Source of the DNA: Bacteroidota bacterium
GTDB taxonomy: Bacteria > Bacteroidota > Bacteroidia > B-17B0 > Aurantibacillaceae
Assembly (NCBI GenBank): GCA_029237825.1
Contig: JAQZBQ010000019.1
Location: forward strand, 1-48,112
Length of the DNA: 48,112 bases
Direction: 5' to 3'
Under the pieces are notes generated by a model that was given only the letters and a program-made list of their open reading frames with translations, had not been told where the DNA came from and made no database searches. Below, one piece after another: positions 25,493 to 34,531 of the stretch. A program made the position numbers and the translations under genes. How positions within the stretch are numbered: the stretch's first letter is position 1; the number at the start of each line of letters is the position of its first letter.

Positions 25493-26461
25493 ATGAAAAA
25501 AATTGCTTTAATTACTTCAGGTGGCGATTCTCCGGGGATGAATGCCTGCATCCGGGCAATCGTAAGAACTGCCCGCGCAGAAAATATTGATGTTATTGGT
25601 TTTTATCGTGGCTACGAAGGATTAATTGATGACGATCACATACAGCTAACAAAAAGCAAAGTATCAAACATCATTCACAGGGGCGGCACCATATTAAAAA
25701 CTGCCCGCAGTAAACGTTTTACCACACCAGAGGGTATGAAAAAAGCCAATGAAACTCTCGAAAAACATCAGATAGATGGTTTGATTGTAATAGGTGGCGA
25801 CGGTAGCTTTAAGGGTGCCCTTGAGTTTAGTAAGGTTCATAACATTAAAACAGTAGGCTGTCCTGGTACTATCGACAACGATCTTATTGGAACTGATTTT
25901 ACGATTGGTTACGACACCGCAACCAATACGGTTGTAGAGGCGGTGGACAAAATCCGAGATACTGCTGAAAGTCATGATCGTATTTTTGTAGTAGAGGTTA
26001 TGGGAAGAGATGCCGGTTTAATAGCTTTGAGAAGTGCGATTGCCTGTGGTGCAGAAGCAATCCTTATTCCTGAACGAAAGAATGATTTACAGACGCTTCT
26101 TGAAAACAAGAAATCATGGCGTCTTACCAAAAAGAGCCGGATCATCATCGTTGCTGAAGGAGATGAAAATGGCGGCGCTGTTGGCATTGGAAACCTCTTA
26201 AAAAAAGAATGGCCAGAATTTGATATTCGTATTTCTATCCTCGGGCACATTCAGCGTGGAGGAAATCCAACCTGCATGGAAAGGGTGAACGCTAGTATAA
26301 TGGGATATTACGCTGTAAAAGCGTTACAAAACGGACATAATAATGAAATGATTGGCATTGTCAATAAACAAGTGGCGTATACTCATTTTAGAGATGCTGT
26401 GAAACATATCGAAGACCTTAATCCGGAAATGATGCGAATTCTGGACGTCCTTTCATCTTAA
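25493..26461 (+). CDS. pfkA: ATP-dependent 6-phosphofructokinase, 322 aa
   Basis: Phosphorylates fructose 6-phosphate at C1 in glycolysis. Nucleotide-binding motif ITSGGDSPGMN (7-17), GGDGS (101-105), catalytic PGTIDND with Asp128, and substrate-binding VVEVMGRDAG and GHIQRGGNP. The Gly in PGTIDND (rather than Lys) marks the ATP-using rather than the pyrophosphate-using form. The length matches E. coli PfkA (320 aa). The start is placed at 25493 because this gives the family N-terminus. An in-frame ATG at 25442 overlaps the GNAT stop as ATGA and would add 17 residues; that coupling makes the longer form a real possibility. It lies within a co-directional run of an exporter, an acetyltransferase and a TPR gene, an unusual setting for a glycolytic gene. 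Confidence 0.95.
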   Translation: MKKIALITSGGDSPGMNACIRAIVRTARAENIDVIGFYRGYEGLIDDDHIQLTKSKVSNIIHRGGTILKTARSKRFTTPEGMKKANETLEKHQIDGLIVIGGDGSFKGALEFSKVHNIKTVGCPGTIDNDLIGTDFTIGYDTATNTVVEAVDKIRDTAESHDRIFVVEVMGRDAGLIALRSAIACGAEAILIPERKNDLQTLLENKKSWRLTKKSRIIIVAEGDENGGAVGIGNLLKKEWPEFDIRISILGHIQRGGNPTCMERVNASIMGYYAVKALQNGHNNEMIGIVNKQVAYTHFRDAVKHIEDLNPEMMRILDVLSS

Positions 26462-26485
26462 ACATAATTAGCAGCCAAAATACTC

Positions 26486-27919
26486 ATGAAACCGAATCTC
26501 CAATACCTGTTTGCTTTATTAATCCTAAATTATTCTTTTTTTGCGCAACGCGATAAAGAAGAAGCCGACCCAATGTTTACGAGCGCATATACCAAATACG
26601 AGAACAAAGATTATTCTGGTTCCTATTTGGATTATTCATCGTACCTCATGAAAAAACCTAAGGATGCTGCAGCACTGTATAACCGTGGCTTATGTGCGTA
26701 TGAAATGAAAGACTACCAGGACGGAATTACTAATTTTAATAAGAGTATTTCACTTGGACGACGGAACGCAGATGCGTTTTACAGCCGCGGACTATGCCAT
26801 TATAACCTCAGTAATTTCAATGTTGCTATTGCCGATTTCGACACGGCAATTTCATTGCGCGCGGGTTATACAAAAGCGCTAACATATAAAGGAGCCGCGT
26901 TAAATGAACTTAAAAGATATAAAGAAGCGCTCATTGTCCTTGATCAGGCTGTAAACTCCGACTCAAATTATGATAACTCATATTATTTCAGATCGATCAC
27001 CAAATACAACCTGAAAGATTTTGAGGGTGGGCTGGCCGACTGTAACAGATCACTTGCTTTAAAAAATTATTACGAAACATATTTTTGGCGAGGCCTTCAT
27101 TACCATAACCTAAAACGTCATAAAGAATCACTCGCAGATTACGACACCGTTATTGCACACGACCCTAAATATGCCAAGGCCTACTATAATCGGGCTATTG
27201 TTTATTACGATTTACAGAACTACACCAAATCACTGGAAGATAATAATAAATCCATTGAAATTGATCCAACAAAACCAGAAGCGTATTATAACCGAGCGCT
27301 CACAAAACACCAACTGGGCAAATATAAAGATGCTGAACCTGATTTTAACGCTGCTATTGATTTAAAACTTAATCAGAGCAAGCATTTTTTATGGCGCGGA
27401 ATCAACTATTACTTTCTTAAAAAATATTCAGAAGCTATGAATGACCTTAATACTGCCATTCAAAAAGATAATCAGTCTGAATATGGATATTATTACCGGG
27501 CTTTGGTTAAATATACATACGAGGATGATAAAGGTGTTATAGAAGATTGTAACCTCGCGCTTGCAATCAATAAGTCTCATGACACGTATTATCAAAGAGG
27601 TATCAGTAAATATAACCTAAAGGATTATACCGGCGCTATTGAAGATTTTAATGAATCCCTCAAACTAAAGCCCAATTACAAGCTTGCAACTTTAGAACGT
27701 GGCATCGCGTATTACCAAATTGAAAAAGATGAATTAGCATTGGCGGACCTGAATAAGGCAATCGAAATAGATGGAAAGTCGTCGCGCGCATATTATTTCA
27801 GGGGAAAATTAAAAAAGTACATGAATGATATACCAGGCTCCTGTATGGATCTAAAACAGGCGCAATCGCTTGGGCACGACGGAGCCACTGAAGAACTCGC
27901 CAAAAACGCATGCAAATAA
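26486..27919 (+). CDS. Exported TPR-repeat protein, 477 aa
   Basis: The signal peptide (1-20, ending FFAQ) is followed by about twelve consecutive 34-residue TPR units that fill the protein. Examples are AALYNRGLCAYEMKDYQDGI, PEAYYNRALTKHQLGKYKDA and THDTYYQRGISKYNLKDYTGA, with the canonical Tyr-Asn-Arg-Ala and Asp/Leu positions. It ends in a capping segment DIPGSCMDLKQAQSLGHDGA, the ending usual in exported TPR proteins of this phylum. It is a scaffold, probably periplasmic, that binds other proteins or peptides. It starts 24 bp after pfkA. No partner can be named. Confidence 0.92.
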   Translation: MKPNLQYLFALLILNYSFFAQRDKEEADPMFTSAYTKYENKDYSGSYLDYSSYLMKKPKDAAALYNRGLCAYEMKDYQDGITNFNKSISLGRRNADAFYSRGLCHYNLSNFNVAIADFDTAISLRAGYTKALTYKGAALNELKRYKEALIVLDQAVNSDSNYDNSYYFRSITKYNLKDFEGGLADCNRSLALKNYYETYFWRGLHYHNLKRHKESLADYDTVIAHDPKYAKAYYNRAIVYYDLQNYTKSLEDNNKSIEIDPTKPEAYYNRALTKHQLGKYKDAEPDFNAAIDLKLNQSKHFLWRGINYYFLKKYSEAMNDLNTAIQKDNQSEYGYYYRALVKYTYEDDKGVIEDCNLALAINKSHDTYYQRGISKYNLKDYTGAIEDFNESLKLKPNYKLATLERGIAYYQIEKDELALADLNKAIEIDGKSSRAYYFRGKLKKYMNDIPGSCMDLKQAQSLGHDGATEELAKNACK

Positions 27920-27950
27920 AATAAAAGCCTAGAATGGATTATAGGAACAC

Positions 27951-28193
27951 CTACATCGGCGACAGGAGTTTTCGCGCCGGCTTGGGGCACTCTTCAAAAA
28001 TAGTACCGCCTAAATAAGGAACTAACCTGGTAAAGTTTGTTGTTCTAATCACATAGTAACCCTCGCTTTGGTAAAGCTTTGTTTCATCAGTAGAACTTTC
28101 TTTCAAGTAATAAGATTTAATGTCATTTATCAAAAGCTCCGACAATAAGTCGTCGGTTTTTCTTTTGCTTTTATACCATTTTACTGCATCCAT
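27951..28193 (-). CDS. Hypothetical protein, 80 aa, coupled to C45-type hydrolase
   Basis: No family is recognised. The product is small and basic. The N-terminal half is helical (DAVKWYKSKRKTDDLLSELL), then a central stretch with YQSEGYYVIRTTNFTRLVPY suggests a few beta strands, and it ends GGTIFEECPKPARKLLSPM. No signal peptide. The ATG lies 2 nt after the stop of the C45-type hydrolase gene (28196) on the same strand, so it is probably translated by coupling. It has no competing ORF, but its short length makes it less certain than its neighbours. Confidence 0.55.
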   Translation of the reverse strand: MDAVKWYKSKRKTDDLLSELLINDIKSYYLKESSTDETKLYQSEGYYVIRTTNFTRLVPYLGGTIFEECPKPARKLLSPM

Positions 28194-28195
28194 AC

Positions 28196-29887
28196 TTACT
28201 GTATATTTTGAATTGCATTTAATTTTTCTTTTATCTGCTTCTCTTCCTTTAGGGTGGCAATTTCCTTTGAAAGCGCCAATCTATAATACTGGATCGCTTT
28301 CCTATTTTTTTTTCTTGAATCATAGTAATCGCCTAAAATCTGATACGTATAATAACTCTCAGGGTTTGATTGAATGAAAGCGCTCTCCAAAACGGGTTGA
28401 AGTTCACCGGATTTATTATGCTTAGTGATGAATTGAATGAAATTTTTTGCCTCTTTGAAAAATACAAAATTCTTATATTCCATGGAAGAGAGAAACGGAT
28501 CTTTTGGAATGCTAAGCCCGACAGTGTTAATGGCCACGTTTTCTTCAAGGTTTTTTGCTTCTGCAAAAACAGAATCTAAATTATAGCAAATAAATTCCCC
28601 GCATTGATACGGATTTGCACTTACCCACATAAGCTTTTCGGCCGGTTTAAAAATCACAGCATGATGTGCAAGCAACTGATTTAAACTCTTTTCGTTAGTC
28701 ATCCCAATATTTCGATCATTAATACCTCGCCTGTCTCTTAATATTTGAGCCGCTCCGTAGTAATTAATTGTATCGGTTTTGGATAGCAATTGTTTTAACC
28801 GAATGCTACGGTACAAAGAAGAACTTTCAATCTGATTATTAAGGTTTGACAGGTCGTTTTCAAATGCTTTCCCTTGGTAATGGTTAGGGCAAATAATCTG
28901 ATTAATGTTTCCGACTTCATAAACATCCATTTTTTCCGGGGACTTTTCAATGCTGATAGCTCGGTTGTCGGGTGCGCTACCAACCAAAATACTTTCAGAT
29001 ACAAAAACCTTTCGCTTGCCCGCTATTGATACGGCCTCATCAATATTTTTTGCATATTGAAGAATTTCCCTTGCTAAAAGCGCAATTGGGGTTGCCACAT
29101 CTGTTGGAATGGAACTTTTGGCGGCATTAATGGTAACTGTAATTCCTTTTTCATTCATACCGCTACACGCGCCAATGAAACCGCTCCAGGTAACGGTAGC
29201 AAACTTATACCCCAATGATGGATTCGTAAATTGGACAATCTTATTCCTGGCAAAATCGTCTCCACTATAAAAATCAAAATTTCTTCCAACTAACAATTTC
29301 CCATCCGCGCTTTTGTTATCCCAAACCGAGAACGAGGTACATCCAACTGTCATATTTTTATCCTGTAGTGCGTGGCCAATATCGTGAGCTCCATGATAAT
29401 TTAAGATGCGGTGGTATTTAGGAGCGATAAAATCATACTTATCACTGGCAAATTTTGATATACCAAGGATTTCCTGTTTGTATTCCTCGCTAATGTGATC
29501 CGGAAGATGGCGGTTGAAATAGCCTACAAAAAACTTTAAGTAATTCAGGTAAGTAAGGTCTGGCACTAAAACTCTTATCTGGTTAATAAAGGCATCTTCC
29601 TGAAACTCATGCAGCTCCCGAGTGAGCATCCCATTTGCAATACCACGTTCGTAAGCATCTCCTTCAACATACAACTCCCATAAGCCGCTTTTACTGTGTT
29701 TAAGCCAGTTTCGGTTAACTTTGTAAAATTCAGGGCTAACGGTTCGGCGCTTCCAGTCTTCTGTGCGATCATGATGGATTTCTGGCACATCAATTTGTAT
29801 CGCTAAAACAAAATAAACAGCAAGGCCTGCAAATATAATTGCCAGGACCATTAAGGTTCGAAGAGTTATCTTTCGGAATTTACGCAT
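28196..29887 (-). CDS. C45-type Ntn hydrolase/acyltransferase with N-terminal anchor, 563 aa
   Basis: Resembles the acyl-CoA:6-aminopenicillanate acyltransferase (peptidase C45) family, which self-cleaves to free an N-terminal cysteine nucleophile. The likely site is GCTSFSVWDN, with Cys183, followed by the family signature KLLVGRNFDFYSGDDF and MNEKGITVTINAAKS. Residues 10-30 form a membrane anchor (LMVLAIIFAGLAVYFVLAI) and the rest should lie in the periplasm. The last ~80 residues contain a TPR-like pair (YYTYQILGDYYDSRKKNRKA). The start at 29887 is chosen because a complete promoter lies at 29902-29932, inside the longer reading frame that starts at 29953. Substrate unknown; relatives hydrolyse amide or peptide bonds. 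Confidence 0.85.
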   Translation of the reverse strand: MRKFRKITLRTLMVLAIIFAGLAVYFVLAIQIDVPEIHHDRTEDWKRRTVSPEFYKVNRNWLKHSKSGLWELYVEGDAYERGIANGMLTRELHEFQEDAFINQIRVLVPDLTYLNYLKFFVGYFNRHLPDHISEEYKQEILGISKFASDKYDFIAPKYHRILNYHGAHDIGHALQDKNMTVGCTSFSVWDNKSADGKLLVGRNFDFYSGDDFARNKIVQFTNPSLGYKFATVTWSGFIGACSGMNEKGITVTINAAKSSIPTDVATPIALLAREILQYAKNIDEAVSIAGKRKVFVSESILVGSAPDNRAISIEKSPEKMDVYEVGNINQIICPNHYQGKAFENDLSNLNNQIESSSLYRSIRLKQLLSKTDTINYYGAAQILRDRRGINDRNIGMTNEKSLNQLLAHHAVIFKPAEKLMWVSANPYQCGEFICYNLDSVFAEAKNLEENVAINTVGLSIPKDPFLSSMEYKNFVFFKEAKNFIQFITKHNKSGELQPVLESAFIQSNPESYYTYQILGDYYDSRKKNRKAIQYYRLALSKEIATLKEEKQIKEKLNAIQNIQ

Positions 29888-29901
29888 CTGGTTTTGCCAT
29901 G

Positions 29902-29932
29902 CAAATGTAAGGAATATGATCCGCCATTCAAA
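29902..29932 (-). promoter_or_regulatory. Complete Bacteroidota promoter of the C45-type gene
   Basis: On the minus strand: TTTG (29932-29929), a 19-bp spacer, then TACATTTG (29909-29902), matching both the -33 and the -7 consensus. The ATG at 29887 is 14 nt downstream. This is the best promoter match in the window. Confidence 0.7.
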
Positions 29933-30002
29933 CGCTTTAGTATACCTTAACACGTGTAGAAATGAAATTCCAGGCTAGCTCCATCTCTGTGGATATTTCA
30001 AC

Positions 30003-30029
30003 AAAAAAGCCCTCCTGAAAGGGAGGGCT
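30003..30029 (-). terminator. Rho-independent terminator after lipoprotein gene
   Basis: The GC-rich stem GCCCTCC (30009-30015) with GGAGGGC (30022-30028) has an A-run on its left, giving a T-run on the minus strand. It follows the stop at 30050. Confidence 0.85.
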
Positions 30030-30049
30030 AAAACACCGTAGGGAAAGTA

Positions 30050-30901
30050 CTATTTCATCAATGAAGTTCTTAAGGCATATATTTTTTCGGAAATCATTTT
30101 AAATTCAGCTTCCTTCATATTCTTTGGATCTTTAATCGCATCAATGTCTGCATGGATTTTTTTCAGTTCTTCATTTAAGGCCGCACATTCCTTCTTTTCC
30201 TTATAGTCGTTTAACAGGTCGGTAAGATTTTTTAAATAAAAACGCTGATCCCATAAATGCTTATAAGCTTTTTCCTTAACTGCCGGATCCTGTACGCTTT
30301 CGGCAATTTTACAAGTTAAATATAAACTCTCAACCCAGGAACCGGCAAATACCGCTGATGCTGTATAAACACGCTCATTTGTGCGTAAATATGCATCGCT
30401 CTTTACAAAAATTTCATCCAAAATAGTTAATAATGAATCTTTGTTCCCTAAGTTTTTTTCAGCACGCTTTCCCACCATTTGATCAACAGCACCTTTAAGA
30501 CCCAATTCGTCTGACGACTTTACAACCGTTTTCATGTATTTTAAAACATCTTCCCCTTTGTTGTTTACCATGGCATAGGCCATATCGATGTTATAAATCC
30601 CTAGTGCAATTGCTTTGGAAAATTCGTTGGAAGCAGTTATTGGCTTTTTAGGGTCAACTAACAATCCATTATTATAATCTACTCCCCAACCCGATAATTC
30701 ATTTACACTACCAACTGGCGAAGGGATATTGGCAATAGCGAAATCGAATTTAAATTTTGTTTCTTCGTTTACGGTAACAGGCGTTGTATCCTTTAGCGCT
30801 TCAACAGTCACGTCTTCAGCAACTTCTTCGGATGGTTTTTCGCCACATGACGCTAGTAATACAGTTACCGCAATACCGGAAATAAGAAAGAATTTGTTCA
30901 T
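30050..30901 (-). CDS. Lipoprotein of unknown function, 283 aa
   Basis: Residues 1-18 form a lipoprotein signal (MNKFFLISGIAVTVLLASCG, Cys19). There is no KDD export signal, so it may stay in the periplasm. The mature protein is almost entirely helical. It begins with an acidic linker (EEVAEDVTVEALKDTT), then IPSPVGSVNELSGWGVDYNNG, a motif I have seen only in Bacteroidota lipoproteins of this size, and continues with helices such as AGSWVESLYLTCKIAESVQD. The real start is 30901. The same frame stays open to 31090, but the longer version contains no signal sequence at its start and spans a terminator and the promoter at 30927-30957. Function unknown. Confidence 0.82.
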   Translation of the reverse strand: MNKFFLISGIAVTVLLASCGEKPSEEVAEDVTVEALKDTTPVTVNEETKFKFDFAIANIPSPVGSVNELSGWGVDYNNGLLVDPKKPITASNEFSKAIALGIYNIDMAYAMVNNKGEDVLKYMKTVVKSSDELGLKGAVDQMVGKRAEKNLGNKDSLLTILDEIFVKSDAYLRTNERVYTASAVFAGSWVESLYLTCKIAESVQDPAVKEKAYKHLWDQRFYLKNLTDLLNDYKEKKECAALNEELKKIHADIDAIKDPKNMKEAEFKMISEKIYALRTSLMK

Positions 30902-30926
30902 TGTTTCGTTTGTTTTAAATTTTAGA

Positions 30927-30957
30927 CAAAAATAAGAGAGTTCTTTAAATAAACAAC
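30927..30957 (-). promoter_or_regulatory. Promoter of the unknown lipoprotein gene
   Basis: On the minus strand, TATTTTTG (30934-30927, exact TAnnTTTG) lies 19 bp after GTTG (30957-30954), a partial -33 match. The ATG at 30901 follows 25 nt downstream. Confidence 0.55.
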
Positions 30958-31001
30958 TACGCATAGCAATTCTAAGGGGAAATTCAAAAAAATTCAACCG
31001 C

Positions 31002-31028
31002 AAAAAAAAAGGGGCAGAAATACTGCCC
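31002..31028 (-). terminator. Terminator of the RND efflux operon
   Basis: GGGCAG (31012-31017) pairs with CTGCCC (31023-31028), with an A-run at 31002-31010 that becomes a T-run on the minus strand. It lies 7 bp past the RND pump stop at 31035. Confidence 0.88.
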
Positions 31029-31034
31029 GTCACC

Positions 31035-34000
31035 CTATCTGTCAAGATTTCCATAGTCCAGTTTCTTCCGCTGGATAGCCAAAAGCCCACGCAATATCAA
31101 TATAAAAAACGGTATATACATTAATGCCACCGGCAATTCGAAATGATTAAGAATTACAATTGATTTTCGCTTTAAACGTTCGGTTATAAGGTACATGGAT
31201 GGTATTAATATCAATGTAAGCACCGTTGCAAACAATAACCCAAAAATCATTGTCCAACTCAATGGGCCAAAGAATGCAACGTTATCACCACCAAAAAAGA
31301 TATGAGGGTTTCCGGTAGCAAGTAACGATTCAAAATTGATATTTAAACCAACGGCTAAAGGAATCAAACCTAAAATGGCCGCGGTTGCGGTTAAAATAAC
31401 AGGAGTCATCCGCGTTCTACCCGCCTCTACAGTTGCATCATAAAGATTCATTCCTCCCTCACGGGCAAACTCTGCAAACTCCACTAATAAAATACCATTC
31501 CTCACCACAATTCCACCAAGGGCAATTATTCCCACACCGGTCATAACAATACTCATATCCATTTTAAAAATAGACACTCCAATTAACACGCCCACAATAC
31601 TGAATACTATTTCGGAAAGAATAATAATGGATTTTCCTAATGAATTAAAGAGCCCCACTAATACCAACAACATCATCCCAACCGCGTAAAGCATCGCTCT
31701 TCCTAAAAAGCCCATTGTTTCAGCTTGTTCCGCCTTGTCGCCAGCAAATTGAATGGTAACATTTCCTGTTTTTTTATAATTTTTCATTACCCGTTCCACG
31801 TTTGCCACCACTTCGTTAGGGTTAAAACCATCTTTAATATCAGAGGATAAAGTTATCACACGCTTATTATTTTTACGTTTAATACCAGCATAGGTGTAAT
31901 CATAACGGATATCGCATACGGATGATAAAGGAACACTTCGAACCATACCTCCCATGTTCATATCACGGTACGTTATTTTTAAATTCCGTAAAGTTTCGAT
32001 ATCGATGCGCTGATCAAAATTATAACGCAATTGTACAGGATATTCATCGTCAACATCCCTGAATTTCGTAGCTTCAACACCATATACCGCCCCACGGATC
32101 TCCATGGCCAATGCATACGTTGAAATTCCTTCCCGCAACGCACGCTCCCGGTCAATATCAAAAACAATTTCTGGTTTATTAGCAACAAAATCAGATTTTA
32201 AACTTACAACACCGCCAATCTTCGCATTGGTAATAAACTTTTTCAATCCTTCCGAATTGGCATTTAAATCATTGAAATCCTCACCAATAATTTCAATACT
32301 GATTGGTTTTGGGGTTGGCGGCCCGCTCACCTCTTTGTTCACAACAATATCTGCGCCCGGGATATCCCAGTTCAACGACTGCAGTCCCTGTAAATATTTG
32401 GTTGTAGATTCACCGTGCCTTTTCTCAAACTCAACAAAGGCAATGGCAATTTTACCGCGGTTTGGATAAGAATTCTGGTCACCATCCCTCGGATCCGTTG
32501 TACCGATGGTAACATTGGTAATCATAGATTCAACCAGTGGATTATCTTTTCCAATTACAGATTCAACTTTTGCTTCCACCCGCCTCATCAAATCGTTGGT
32601 TACTTTAGGATCAGTTCCTTCAGGCAACTTCACATATACATAAACGTTATTTGGATCACCATCAGGAAAAAATACCACTTTAGGTTTGCGGATAGCAAAA
32701 AGAACTATTGAAAACACAAATAAAATCAAAACGTAAACCAGAGGCTTCCATGGTTTGCGAAGAAACCATTCCAGTATCCTCACATATCTATTTACAAAAC
32801 CGGGCCAAATTTTAAATTGCCATGCTTCAATAACTCTATAAAGCCATAAACGGTTCAGTACAAGGAAAAGAGCTAAAAACACTGTAAAATTCCCTATCGC
32901 GTAATTCCCGGTTAAATAGGAAAATAACGCTACAAGTCCGTAAACAATTAACTGCAGCCTTGCTTTCTTCGTGATTTTACCATGCTCTTTACTTTCTTCT
33001 TTATGTGATTTCATGAAATCAACTGCGAACACCGGATTGATGATGTAAGCAACAAACAACGATGCGAGTAGAGAAATAATTAACGTAACCGGCAAAAAGT
33101 ACATGAATTTACCGATAATTCCCTGCCAGAAAACCAACGGAATAAACGGGGCAAGTGTTGTAATTGTTCCCGAAAGAACCGGCATAAACACTTCTCCCAC
33201 GGCCATTTTTGCCGCCGTTTTAATATCACGCTTACCATCATCAAAGAGCCGATGCGTATTTTCAATCACAACAATCGCGTCATCCACAACTATTCCGAGG
33301 GCTAGAATAAATGAAAATAAAACGATCATATTAAATGAAAATCCAATACTCGGCATAATTAAAAAAGCGATGAACATGGAAAGTGGCACCGACAATGCAA
33401 CAAACAAGGCATTGGTAACACCCATAAAAAACATCAACACAACCGTTACTAGAATAAATCCAATGATGATGGTATTAATTAATTCGGTAAGTGACGATTT
33501 GGTTTTGTCACTCTGGTCGCCGCTAATAGTGATGTCAAGACCCTGAGGAAAATCATTTTTCTTCATGTCGGCAATAACTTCTTCAATATTATCCGCAGCA
33601 TCAATAAGGTTTTCACCCGAACGTTTAATCACATTCAATGTAATTACGTTCTTTCCATTGGAACTCGAATAACTTTCCTGTTCCTTAAATCCATCTACAA
33701 CCGTTGCAAAGTCTTTGATAAAAAGTTTGGCGCCTGAGGCAGAGGTTACCACTATATTTTCAATTTCGCGGGGATCTTTAAATTCACTTTTAATGCTTAA
33801 GGTTGGCTTCATACCATTTAAGGGAATGGTACCACCCGAAATGGTAAGGTTCTCCTGGCCAATGGCGCGCTGGATATCAGTTAAAGTCAACTGTGCAGCC
33901 TGTAATTTATAGGCATCAATATTAATCTGAATTTCGCGGTCTAAGGCTCCAACTAATTTTACTTCGTTAATTTGTTTGAGCGCTTCGACACGATCCTGCA

Positions 34001-34499
34001 AATCTTCAGCGTACTTCTTCAACTGTTTCAGATCGTACTTTCCGGCTACGTTAATGTACATGATTGGAATTTCAGAAAATGCAATTTCCTTAATCATTGG
34101 TTCACGCGTCAGCGTTGCAGGCATGTCTGCACGAGCCTCATCCACCGCATCTTTCACTTTTTGCTTGGCAACCTCAACTTTTATATTGGTGTGAAACTCA
34201 ACAATAATAACAGACACATCCTGAAGCGACGTACTATTGAATTTTTTAATCCCTGAAATTCCTTTGAGGCGTTTTTCGATGGGCTTGGTTATCGTGTTTT
34301 CAATATTGGTAGGAGAGTTACCACCGTTTACCGTATTGATATAAATTGTTGGAACGGTAATATCAGGGAATTGCTCTTTTGGTAAAGAGCTATAAGTCAT
34401 TATACCCATGATGGAGATAAGAATAGTGATCAGGTAAACTGTCATCTTATTGTCAATCGCCCAACTGGAAGGTTTGAATTCTTTTATTTTGTCTAACAT
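31035..34499 (-). CDS. RND efflux pump inner-membrane transporter, HAE-1 family, 1,154 aa
   Basis: Proton-driven inner-membrane pump of a tripartite efflux system. It has a typical start (ID-NKMTVYLITILISIMGI), large porter domains after helices 1 and 7, and the proton-relay pair of aspartates in GIVVDDAIVVIEN near residue 406. It is about 100 aa longer than AcrB. An insertion between helices 6 and 7 (about 32800-32975) adds roughly two extra hydrophobic segments (LIVYGLVALFSYL and FTVFLALFLVLNRLWLY). A further hydrophobic segment follows helix 12 (LMYIPFFILILRGLL). Last gene of tetR-tolC-MFP-RND, 32 bp after the adaptor gene. Substrates are probably drugs, detergents or hydrophobic compounds and cannot be specified. 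Confidence 0.96.
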   Translation of the reverse strand: MLDKIKEFKPSSWAIDNKMTVYLITILISIMGIMTYSSLPKEQFPDITVPTIYINTVNGGNSPTNIENTITKPIEKRLKGISGIKKFNSTSLQDVSVIIVEFHTNIKVEVAKQKVKDAVDEARADMPATLTREPMIKEIAFSEIPIMYINVAGKYDLKQLKKYAEDLQDRVEALKQINEVKLVGALDREIQINIDAYKLQAAQLTLTDIQRAIGQENLTISGGTIPLNGMKPTLSIKSEFKDPREIENIVVTSASGAKLFIKDFATVVDGFKEQESYSSSNGKNVITLNVIKRSGENLIDAADNIEEVIADMKKNDFPQGLDITISGDQSDKTKSSLTELINTIIIGFILVTVVLMFFMGVTNALFVALSVPLSMFIAFLIMPSIGFSFNMIVLFSFILALGIVVDDAIVVIENTHRLFDDGKRDIKTAAKMAVGEVFMPVLSGTITTLAPFIPLVFWQGIIGKFMYFLPVTLIISLLASLFVAYIINPVFAVDFMKSHKEESKEHGKITKKARLQLIVYGLVALFSYLTGNYAIGNFTVFLALFLVLNRLWLYRVIEAWQFKIWPGFVNRYVRILEWFLRKPWKPLVYVLILFVFSIVLFAIRKPKVVFFPDGDPNNVYVYVKLPEGTDPKVTNDLMRRVEAKVESVIGKDNPLVESMITNVTIGTTDPRDGDQNSYPNRGKIAIAFVEFEKRHGESTTKYLQGLQSLNWDIPGADIVVNKEVSGPPTPKPISIEIIGEDFNDLNANSEGLKKFITNAKIGGVVSLKSDFVANKPEIVFDIDRERALREGISTYALAMEIRGAVYGVEATKFRDVDDEYPVQLRYNFDQRIDIETLRNLKITYRDMNMGGMVRSVPLSSVCDIRYDYTYAGIKRKNNKRVITLSSDIKDGFNPNEVVANVERVMKNYKKTGNVTIQFAGDKAEQAETMGFLGRAMLYAVGMMLLVLVGLFNSLGKSIIILSEIVFSIVGVLIGVSIFKMDMSIVMTGVGIIALGGIVVRNGILLVEFAEFAREGGMNLYDATVEAGRTRMTPVILTATAAILGLIPLAVGLNINFESLLATGNPHIFFGGDNVAFFGPLSWTMIFGLLFATVLTLILIPSMYLITERLKRKSIVILNHFELPVALMYIPFFILILRGLLAIQRKKLDYGNLDR

Positions 34500-34531
34500 A
34501 ATTTTCCGTTTTTAAACAGGCCTAAATTTGA

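Noticed and set aside
29888-29953. 22-codon upstream extension of the C45-type gene
   Set aside because: It contains the complete promoter and precedes the membrane anchor.
30902-31090. 63-codon upstream extension of the unknown lipoprotein
   Set aside because: It crosses the RND operon terminator and the predicted promoter, and the lipoprotein signal starts at 30901.
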